Of a stretch of DNA of 5,037 bases, positions 1 to 3,562 are shown one piece after another. The notes beneath the pieces are model-generated. The model made no database searches. It was not told the DNA's origin and was given only the letters and a program-made list of their open reading frames with translations. The DNA lies in contig JAICXI010000174.1 in the NCBI GenBank assembly GCA_025980505.1, positions 1-5,037 on the forward strand, written 5' to 3'. Source of the DNA: a bacterium. GTDB lineage: Bacteria; Oederibacteriota; Muellerivitia; Muellerivitales; Muellerivitaceae. Every line of letters starts with the position of its first letter. Within the stretch, counting starts at the first letter, position 1. Both the position numbers and the translations under genes were made by a program.

Positions 1-1
1 C

Positions 2-601
2 GGCATCTCGGTGATGGCCCTTTATGTTTACCTGGTTTATTACAAAAGCGACGTCTTTAACTACCTGGACCCCTTCCTTCTCCTTTCCTGCGCCTTGCTC
101 TTCGCAGTTTCCATCCACTCCGGGTACCTAGCCTACCGAACCGTACAGGAAGATAAGGAAATCGTGGATCTGGCGCGCAAGGCCCGGCTTTTAAGCGAAA
201 AAGTGCGGGAAAGCGACCAAGCCGCCGTGGAATATGCGGCCACCCTTAAAAGCGTCCTGGACAGCCTGCCCATCGGCGCCATCGCGGTTTCCACGGAAGG
301 CTCCGTCTTTTTCGTCAACGCCCGGGTGGGGAAGATCCTGGATTTAAACCCCAAGTCCCTCGTCAATCTCTACCTCTTCAAGGAAACCCCCCTGCTGGAG
401 ATCGGAGAAAAAATGGCCGGCGCGATCAAGGAACGCCGGGAACTCAAGCGGGAGTACCTGGACTTGAACTGGAAGGAAAAGCCCAGGCGGTTCCGGCTGG
501 ACAGCGCTTCCGGCACCGGCCCCAACGGCAAGGTCTGGGGGACCTTATTCCTGCTGCAGGAAGCCCTGAAACCCTCCGATGCCGGCGCGCCGGGGACATG
601 A
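2..601 (+). CDS. Membrane-anchored PAS-domain sensor protein, 5' partial, lacking a kinase domain
   Basis: The reading frame is open from base 2 and the first visible residues (GISVMALYVYLVYY) are already hydrophobic, so the gene almost certainly begins left of the window; the GTG and ATG at 11 and 14 lie inside this helix. Numbering from 11, a second membrane segment spans about residues 22-42 (FLLLSCALLFAVSIHSGYLAY). A charged, coiled-coil-like linker follows (about 43-78), then a PAS fold (about 79-186) with the usual opening LKSVLDSLPIGAIAVSTEG, an FFVNARVGKIL core and a closing GTLFLLQEAL strand. PAS domains sense ligands, redox state or light, or mediate dimerisation. In sensor histidine kinases this position is followed by an H-box helix and an ATPase domain; here a ten-residue tail leads to TGA, and no kinase motif is visible in any frame downstream. 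It may be a stand-alone sensor or a kinase truncated at its 3' end. PAS and membrane anchoring are secure; signal and partner are unknown. Confidence 0.8.
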   Translation, partial: GISVMALYVYLVYYKSDVFNYLDPFLLLSCALLFAVSIHSGYLAYRTVQEDKEIVDLARKARLLSEKVRESDQAAVEYAATLKSVLDSLPIGAIAVSTEGSVFFVNARVGKILDLNPKSLVNLYLFKETPLLEIGEKMAGAIKERRELKREYLDLNWKEKPRRFRLDSASGTGPNGKVWGTLFLLQEALKPSDAGAPGT

Positions 602-682
602 CCCCTGATCGGCGGACGCCCCCGAAGGCATCGGCGGGGACCCGGAACTGCGCATCGGGCAAGCTATTCAAATAAACCCCCG
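602..682. other. Short GC-rich spacer after the PAS gene with one hairpin
   Basis: A stem can form between 619-625 and 631-639 (CCCCCGA against TCGG-C-GGGG, loop AGGCA). The motif ATCGGCGG occurs at both 608-615 and 630-637. No U-tract follows, so a Rho-independent terminator for the PAS gene is not clearly shown. No coding potential is seen. Confidence 0.35.
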
Positions 683-815
683 TTCCGAAGGGTGGGACAA
701 TCCCACCATTGTGGAGCCCTTCGGGAGCCTCAGGGAGGAGGGTTGGGTAGGGGTGATTTTGCGGGGTGAAATCCACCCCCGCCCCGGCCCTCTCCCGTCG
801 AGGGAGGGGGAGGAT
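683..815. repeat. Composite palindromic intergenic repeat (three nested or adjacent hairpins)
   Basis: Three palindromes are visible. First, 683-692 pairs with 717-726 (TTCCGAAGGG with CCCTTCGGGA, one G-T wobble). It encloses two mutually exclusive inner hairpins: 691-697 with 701-707 (GGTGGGA/TCCCACC) or 697-701 with 708-712 (ACAAT/ATTGT). Second, the 23-base arms 733-755 and 774-796 form a long imperfect G-rich/C-rich hairpin with an inner GCGGGGTG/CACCCCCGC pairing. Third, 788-796 can instead pair with 802-810 around GTCGA. The C-rich text resembles the abundant palindromic GC-rich intergenic repeats of many bacterial genomes that read as 'CCGGCCCTCTCCC...GGGAGGGGGAGG'. Multicopy status is inferred from that resemblance; there is only one copy in this window. 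Confidence 0.55.
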
Positions 816-985
816 AACGGCAAAAGCCGGGCAAAACCAGGCGTGCCAAATTTTAAAAGGGAATTTCCATTTTCCCGGCATCTTCCAGCGGAAAAACGCC
901 TCCGAATTCGGCCCGGACGATCCGCCCTTCACCCAAAACCGGTGGCCCGCTTTATGCGCTGGAATTTTTTCCTGTCGCTCCATTT
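816..985. other. Noncoding stretch without recognisable gene
   Basis: More A/T-rich than its flanks. It contains a small hairpin (GGGAA 859-863 with TTCCC 872-876), the perfect palindrome CCGAATTCGG at 902-911, and two T6 tracts (965-970 and 983-988). The second T6 sits just upstream of the candidate promoter at 990. The open frames crossing it have no protein-like composition and no convincing ribosome binding site. Confidence 0.35.
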
Positions 986-989
986 TTTC

Positions 990-1017
990 TTGCCGCCGGC
1001 CTGGATTGGGGGAAAAT
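990..1017 (+). promoter_or_regulatory. Candidate sigma70-type promoter of structured RNA 1
   Basis: A -35-like TTGCCG (990-995) and a -10-like GAAAAT (1012-1017) are separated by 16 bases; each matches 4 of 6 consensus positions. The predicted start, about 1024, is one base before the closing helix of the RNA candidate begins at 1025. That placement, rather than the box quality, is the main support. Confidence 0.35.
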
Positions 1018-1023
1018 AAGAAC

Positions 1024-1114
1024 AGGTCGCACCGCTATCAGAGTACGGGCCACTTCCAACGAACGATTGAGTGAGCCCCTGATCTCCGGAATCCCGGAGC
1101 GTGCGGCCTTTTTT
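1024..1114 (+). ncRNA. Candidate structured RNA 1, self-terminated, about 90 nt
   Basis: A nested fold is visible. P1 pairs GGTCGCAC (1025-1032) with GTGCGGCC (1101-1108) using one G-U pair and runs directly into T6 (1109-1114), so P1 doubles as the terminator stem. Inside, P2 pairs ATCAG (1037-1041) with CTGAT (1079-1083). P2 encloses P3: GGGC 1047-1050 with GCCC 1075-1078, CACT 1051-1054 with AGTG 1070-1073, and CAA 1057-1059 with TTG 1067-1069, with loop CGAACGA. P4 is the perfect hairpin CTCCGG-AATC-CCGGAG (1084-1099), abutting P2. Nearly every base is in or next to a helix. No family was recognised: the motifs of common riboswitches, 6S RNA and SRP RNA are absent. No open frame follows that it could regulate in cis, so a trans-acting small RNA is the simplest reading, which is inference. 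A chance fold in GC-rich DNA cannot be excluded. Confidence 0.45.
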
Positions 1115-1134
1115 ATTGCCTTGTCCCCCTCTCC

Positions 1135-1163
1135 TTGATTCCCCTCGCCCTCTTTCTTATGAA
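1135..1163 (+). promoter_or_regulatory. Candidate sigma70-type promoter of structured RNA 2
   Basis: A -35-like TTGATT (1135-1140) and a -10-like TATGAA (1158-1163) lie exactly 17 bases apart, each with 4 of 6 consensus matches. The predicted start, near 1170, is two bases before the first helix strand of RNA 2 at 1172. It lies downstream of the RNA 1 terminator, so RNA 2 would be transcribed independently. Confidence 0.4.
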
Positions 1164-1169
1164 ATTAAG

Positions 1170-1266
1170 TAGCCTCGCCTCCACGAGAATTGAGGTTGGT
1201 TCTCCAGGTGAGCCTGGAAAAGGTCCGCGGGATGGACCCATGAAAAACGGGAGGCGGGGCTTTTTG
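1170..1266 (+). ncRNA. Candidate structured RNA 2, four-helix junction with terminator, about 95 nt
   Basis: This is the strongest of the three folds. P1 pairs 1172-1182 (GCCTCGCCTCC) with 1250-1260 (GGAGGCGGGGC): 11 continuous pairs with one G-U, running directly into T5 (1261-1265) and then GTTT. Three hairpins sit side by side inside: GAGAA 1185-1189 with TTCTC 1200-1204; CCAGG 1204-1208 with CCTGG 1213-1217 around TGAG; GGTCC 1222-1226 with GGACC 1234-1238. An unpaired A-rich segment (CATGAAAAAC) leads back to P1. P1 plus the U-tract makes an intrinsic terminator whose loop is the whole RNA, a common small-RNA layout. It shares the heptamer GTGAGCC with RNA 1 (1071-1077 and 1208-1214). 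No Rfam-type family was recognised. No cis target gene follows, so function is unknown. A short open frame from the ATG at 1160 crosses it but lacks a ribosome binding site. Confidence 0.5.
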
Positions 1267-1278
1267 TTTGCGGCCTTT

Positions 1279-1290
1279 CCCCGCGCGGGG
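1279..1290. repeat. Perfect 12-base palindrome CCCCGCGCGGGG between RNA 2 and RNA 3
   Basis: A self-complementary 12-mer lies just after the RNA 2 U-tract. It is flanked by CGGCC (1271-1275) and GGCCG (1290-1294), which can alternatively pair. It may be a back-up terminator stem or a protein site; neither is shown. Confidence 0.35.
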
Positions 1291-1299
1291 GCCGATCCA

Positions 1300-1337
1300 T
1301 TGAAAATTCCAGGCGGGTTTCCTTACCTTTAAGGTAA
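1300..1337 (+). promoter_or_regulatory. Candidate promoter/operator of structured RNA 3 with a perfect inverted repeat
   Basis: A good -35 box, TTGAAA (1300-1305, 5 of 6), is followed 18 bases later by a poor -10, TACCTT (1324-1329, 3 of 6). The -10 lies inside the exact inverted repeat TTACCTT-T-AAGGTAA (1323-1337), which would also span the transcription start. A weak -10 overlapped by a palindrome is a typical layout for a regulated promoter, but the palindrome could instead be the first hairpin of the RNA (TTACC/GGTAA). The binding protein is unknown. Confidence 0.3.
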
Positions 1338-1450
1338 CCGCACCTTCCGAAAGGAAAAGCCACAACTCTCTCCGTGGCTTCGAGGTCTTTAGTTGAAAGC
1401 TGAAGCCGTTGTCCTCCCAAAGGATGAACAGGTGGGTGCGGCCTTTTCTT
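1331..1450 (+). ncRNA. Candidate structured RNA 3, with GNRA tetraloop hairpin and terminal helix
   Basis: P1 pairs CCGCACC (1338-1344) with GGTGCGG (1435-1441); it can be extended across a TAA bulge by AAGG 1331-1334 with CCTT 1442-1445. A U-rich CCTTTTCTTT follows. Immediately inside P1 is a perfect TTCC-GAAA-GGAA hairpin (1345-1356) with a GNRA tetraloop. It is directly abutted by a perfect 7-bp hairpin AAGCCAC/GTGGCTT (1357-1363 with 1374-1380, loop 10 nt). The 3' half is less certain: either GAGG 1382-1385 with CCTC 1413-1416, or the local TCCT/AGGA hairpin (1412-1415 with 1421-1424). The 3' end GGTGCGGCCTTTT repeats almost exactly the end of RNA 1 (GTGCGGCCTTTTTT). No known family was recognised. 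The U-tract is interrupted by C, so termination is less sure than for RNA 1 and RNA 2. Confidence 0.4.
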
Positions 1451-1493
1451 TCCTTCCAAGCCCAAATCCAAAATTTCCGGGACCATAACTTTA

Positions 1494-1514
1494 GTTTCGG
1501 GGAAACGTTTTTTT
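1494..1514 (+). terminator. Candidate Rho-independent terminator with T7 tract
   Basis: The stem GTTTC (1494-1498) with GAAAC (1502-1506) and a GGG loop is followed by G and seven T (1508-1514). The stem is short and A/U-rich, but the U-tract is the longest on the + strand of the window. An alternative stem, TTTCC 1474-1478 with GGAAA 1501-1505, also ends near the tract. It could back up termination of RNA 3 or end a small transcript starting after 1450; no gene precedes it on this strand. Confidence 0.4.
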
Positions 1515-1695
1515 ATCTTAATGACGATGGTATTGGCTGTCATTGATGCGAGCCTCGTATTTTGAGGCAAAGCAACCCGAGTCTGCGGCGGGCGGCCGCA
1601 GGGGGTCGAACCCGTTGATGGGCGGTTGGCTGTGATCGCCGATTTTTCGAAAAGGCGTATTTAAACGGATTCGACGAGTTCGCCGCTGACCGGGG
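1515..1695. other. Noncoding stretch with three hairpins
   Basis: Hairpins seen are GCCTC 1552-1556 with GAGGC 1564-1568; CTGCGGC 1583-1589 with GCCGCAG 1595-1601 (7 bp, loop GGGCG); and CGCC 1637-1640 with GGCG 1654-1657, enclosing TTTTCGAAAA. The T-loop-like GGGTTCGACCC on the minus strand (around 1605-1614) is not in a tRNA fold. No gene was found. Confidence 0.3.
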
Positions 1696-1791
1696 TTGCT
1701 TCGTCACGCGCTGCGCGCGCGTCCGCCTAGCCCCATTTCTTCATAAAAAAGCAAAAGGAAAGGGGATCGGGGACATTCCTCGCAATGACGA
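1696..1791. repeat. Degenerate or split copy of a CGTCATTGCGAG-type dispersed repeat
   Basis: TTGCTTCGTCACGCG (1696-1710) and CCTCGCAATGACG (1778-1790) read as the two ends of a well-known dispersed bacterial repeat (…TTGCTTCGTC…CCTCGCAATGACG), which normally has little between the halves. Here about 65 bases, including a purine-rich A-run stretch (1744-1768), separate them. The first half adjoins the GC palindrome 1706-1722 (ACGCGC…GCGCGT). Identification rests on memory of the repeat consensus; copy number cannot be judged from this window. Confidence 0.45.
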
Positions 1792-1819
1792 CGAAGGCAA
1801 GGAACTTAAGCATCGTCAT
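1785..1819. repeat. Inverted repeat at the 3' end of the GNAT gene
   Basis: ATGACGA (1785-1791) and TCGTCAT (1813-1819) are exact inverted copies 21 bases apart, just downstream of the acetyltransferase stop codon at 1830. In the mRNA they form a 7-bp stem, but no U-tract follows it directly, so a terminator role is possible but unproven. The left arm is shared with the dispersed repeat end. Confidence 0.35.
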
Positions 1820-1829
1820 CCCGAAATTT

Positions 1830-2666
1830 TCATTTAAACCGGTAGGCGTTCCAGTCGCCAACCGGTTGGTAGCCGATCTTTTGGTAAATGCCGTTGGAGA
1901 CGGGGTTGAAAAGGTCGGCGTACAAGCAACAGGTTTTTTTCCCCGAGTCCAAAAGCCTCCGGCTGAGGGCGGACACCAGCGAAGTCGCATACCCTTTGCG
2001 GCGGAATTCGGGCGGGGTGTAAACCATATTGACGCTGAAGCTGTTGGGCGTTTCCCTGCCGTAGCCGGCCATGGCGCGGTACCCCCCGTCCTGCCAGAGG
2101 AAAAGCCGGCGTTCGTGGATATAGCCTTCCACTATCTTCCGTTCCTCCACGCCGTCGTTCAGGCCGCCTTCACGGTTCAATTCCTTGTTCCAGCCGACCA
2201 GGAAATCGGTATGTTCCTCTTCCGCGTTCCTCAGGACGCCGGGGCCGGCGGGAAGGACGGCCAGCTTTTCCAGCTGGTAAATCCTCATCGACATTTCGAG
2301 GAGCGGGGCTTTCCGGGTTTTCAGGTTCCAAAAATGGGAAAAACGCTTGGAGGATTCCTTGGGACCTCCCACCCCCGGAATGCCCGGAAAGGTGTTCCGG
2401 ATCTCGTCGGCTAAAACCCGCAGGCACCCCGCCTCCATTTCAGTGAGGGTGAATCGGTAGGGCGGAGTCCAGAAAGCCGCGCCCTTCCACGCGCCGTCCT
2501 CCTCGACCACCCAAAAATAATGCTCCTGCCGGTCGGCCGGTGCCTTGGAAAGGAGGTTGGAGGCGATTCCCAGGAAAAGGCTGTTTTCGGCCTCCTTTTG
2601 GAGGAGCCCGGGGGCAGATCTTTGGTGGAACTCCTCCACGGTGGGGACGCGGACGGCTTGAATCAT
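1830..2666 (-). CDS. GNAT family N-acetyltransferase, two-domain
   Basis: The 278-residue protein should transfer an acetyl group from acetyl-CoA to an unknown amine in the cytoplasm. The C-terminal GNAT domain (about 135-278) shows a hydrophobic beta4 strand (FSVNMVYTPPEF), the acetyl-CoA pyrophosphate loop R222-RKG-Y-A227 (the Q/RxxGxG/A motif), and the family ending NPVSNGIYQKIGYQPVGDWNAYRF, whose Tyr-261 region matches motif B. The N-terminal half (EFHQRSAPGLLQKEAENSLFLGIASNLL, then FWVVEEDGAWKGAAFWTPPY) matches the N-terminal part of predicted acetyltransferases of about 280 residues (COG3393-like). The start at 2666 is chosen over the in-frame ATG at 2735: it has GGAG four bases upstream, the protein then begins as relatives do, and the upstream ATG overlaps the likely -10 box. 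The gene stands alone. The substrate cannot be read from sequence; the family call is secure. Confidence 0.9.
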   Translation of the reverse strand: MIQAVRVPTVEEFHQRSAPGLLQKEAENSLFLGIASNLLSKAPADRQEHYFWVVEEDGAWKGAAFWTPPYRFTLTEMEAGCLRVLADEIRNTFPGIPGVGGPKESSKRFSHFWNLKTRKAPLLEMSMRIYQLEKLAVLPAGPGVLRNAEEEHTDFLVGWNKELNREGGLNDGVEERKIVEGYIHERRLFLWQDGGYRAMAGYGRETPNSFSVNMVYTPPEFRRKGYATSLVSALSRRLLDSGKKTCCLYADLFNPVSNGIYQKIGYQPVGDWNAYRFK

Positions 2667-2685
2667 GGTGCTCCGGGGTCCCTTT

Positions 2686-2714
2686 CCGGGCCGGTCCACC
2701 GGTAGGAGGCCCGG
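2686..2714 (-). promoter_or_regulatory. GC-rich leader hairpin of the GNAT mRNA
   Basis: CCGGGCC (2686-2692) and GGCCCGG (2708-2714) are exact inverted copies. An alternative inner pairing CCGGT/ACCGG (2691-2695 with 2698-2702) is mutually exclusive with the inner end of the first. The hairpin lies between the predicted transcription start (about 2724) and the GGAG ribosome binding site (2671-2674), so it could affect mRNA stability or translation. Function is inference. Confidence 0.35.
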
Positions 2715-2730
2715 CCGCCGATACCCCCGC

Positions 2731-2739
2731 ATCATACCA
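2731..2739 (-). promoter_or_regulatory. Extended -10 promoter of the GNAT gene
   Basis: On the minus strand the text reads TGGTATGAT: a -10 hexamer TATGAT (5 of 6) with the TGn extension that can replace a -35 box. No good -35 lies 16-18 bases upstream, which fits the extended -10 class. Transcription would start near 2724, leaving a leader of about 57 nt before the chosen ATG. Confidence 0.45.
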
Positions 2740-3015
2740 CGGCGGCATTTTCGGCCCGGACAAGGCGTTTATCCGGCTTTAACAGGAGGTTAAAAGTGCG
2801 CTGAAAAATGCTTTTCCAACACTCGGCCAACTTTTTCAAAGGCAGGCTCCCGGTCCTGAAATCGCGGGGCGGACCCGATTTTTAAAAGGCAACGGACCCA
2901 CTCCGCATCCTGGGTGGCCCTCAATCCCGCCGCGGCCCGGAAAAACCCGGCCGTGAAAAAATTTTCGCCTAAAAAAGTTCATCCCCTGCAGGCCTGTCGG
3001 AAAAGCGCCTCGTGT
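2740..3015. other. Noncoding stretch upstream of the GNAT gene
   Basis: Contains the inverted repeat TTTAAC-AGGAG-GTTAAA (2778-2794) and many A/T homopolymers set in GC-rich text. It also has a weak + strand terminator-like hairpin at 2861-2883. No coding potential was seen. Confidence 0.3.
2861..2883 (+). terminator. Weak terminator-like hairpin
   Basis: ATCG-C-GG (2861-2867) pairs with CCCGAT (2874-2879) with one bulged C, and T5 (2879-2883) overlaps the end of the stem. No + strand gene precedes it nearby, so its use is doubtful. Confidence 0.2.
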
Positions 3016-3039
3016 AAAAATTTTGGGCCGTGCCCAAAA
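3016..3039 (-). terminator. Minus-strand intrinsic terminator, perfect 8-bp stem
   Basis: TTTTGGGC (3021-3028) and GCCCAAAA (3032-3039) are exact complements around a 3-base loop. On the minus strand the stem is followed by five U (A5 at 3016-3020); on the plus strand no T-tract follows. This is a textbook Rho-independent terminator reading leftwards, yet no minus-strand gene was found upstream of it (to its right). Confidence 0.5.
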
Positions 3040-3084
3040 ACGTTACTCTTCCGGCGGGCGCTTGTTTTTATTTCCAACTGTCAG

Positions 3085-3107
3085 AAAAAAAAGCCGGGCC
3101 GGCCAGC
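3085..3107 (-). terminator. Minus-strand intrinsic terminator with U8 tract
   Basis: On the minus strand GCTGG (3107-3103) pairs with CCGGC (3097-3093), one G-U pair, loop CCGGC, followed by eight U (A8 at 3085-3092). It lies about 45 bases before the second minus-strand terminator, so the two form a tandem stop. No recognised gene lies upstream on this strand; see findings. Confidence 0.5.
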
Positions 3108-3488
3108 CGTTTCCATTTTCGTTTTACCTCCATGCTTTCGTCCCAAAGTTTTTTCGACTTGGATCAACTAAAAATCTGACCCTGGGCTCCCGCGGCCACG
3201 GTATCACTCTCCTTCTAAGGAAGTTGTAACCGGGGTTTCACCGGCAAGGCGGGAACCGCACCGTCCGCAGGCAGCGGGGTTTGGACGGATTGGAAAACCG
3301 GAAGGACGGGAAAAAGGGGAGGCCATCCGAGGCCGAAGAGTTCTTTGGGTAAGGGTTCGCCTGGATTTCCCTAAGGCCGGTCAAAGGCCCGGCGCCCTTC
3401 CCCATTCAATGGCTGCGGGCCAGGATCCTATTACGCTCTTTTTCCGAACCGGCCCACCCGACTCCTCCCACTCCCTCAACCCCTTGAC
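3108..3488. other. Noncoding stretch, possible source of a minus-strand transcript
   Basis: Two hairpins adjoin: GGTT/AACC with CCG/CGG (3234-3257, two single-base bulges) and CCGTCC 3261-3266 with GGACGG 3283-3288. On the minus strand a 20-codon frame (ATG at about 3133, lysine/arginine-rich) runs into the terminator at 3107; it is too short to call. No known riboswitch or tRNA was recognised. Confidence 0.3.
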
Positions 3489-3518
3489 GCCCGTCGGGCC
3501 GTTCCCGCCGCGGGCCCG
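3489..3518 (+). promoter_or_regulatory. GC-rich inverted repeats in the leader of the exported-protein gene
   Basis: GCCCG-T-CGGGC (3489-3499) is a near-perfect palindrome. CGGGCC (3495-3500) can alternatively pair with GGCCCG (3513-3518). They lie 45-75 bases before the chosen start codon. They may structure the leader or be an operator; no clear promoter boxes were found next to them. Confidence 0.25.
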
Positions 3519-3562
3519 TAGGAATGAGAAGGCTTTGTTTCAAAAGGAAAGAAAGGCTGGAA

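Noticed and set aside
444..983. A 179-codon minus-strand frame and overlapping + frames at 711-1074
   Set aside because: They are translations of the palindromic GC-rich repeat (PLPRRERAG-type text), a common false-gene source; no start signal or domain.
1135..1332. A 65-codon + strand frame crossing RNA 2
   Set aside because: No ribosome binding site, composition is not protein-like, and it contains the terminator stem and U-tract.
1020..1450. CRISPR array or tandem direct repeats
   Set aside because: The three RNA segments share architecture and end text only; there are no regularly spaced identical repeats and no cas genes.
1157..1570. A 137-codon minus-strand frame, or a shorter one from the ATG at 1543
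   Set aside because: The first 30 residues look protein-like and GAGG lies nine bases before the inner ATG. However, third positions show no GC bias, unlike the GNAT gene, the later residues are low quality, and it lies antisense to the RNA 2 and RNA 3 folds.
1600..1620. tRNA-like T-loop text (GGGTTCGACCC on the minus strand)
   Set aside because: The stem is only three pairs long and no acceptor, D or anticodon arm can be placed around it.
1785..2414. A 209-codon + strand frame opposite the GNAT gene
   Set aside because: It is antisense to a clear GNAT domain and has no recognisable domain of its own.
3130..3175. Cyclic-di-GMP riboswitch resemblance (GGGACGAAAGC on the minus strand)
   Set aside because: The other conserved blocks (CACGCACAGGGCAAACC and the 3' GGGTTACC part) are absent.
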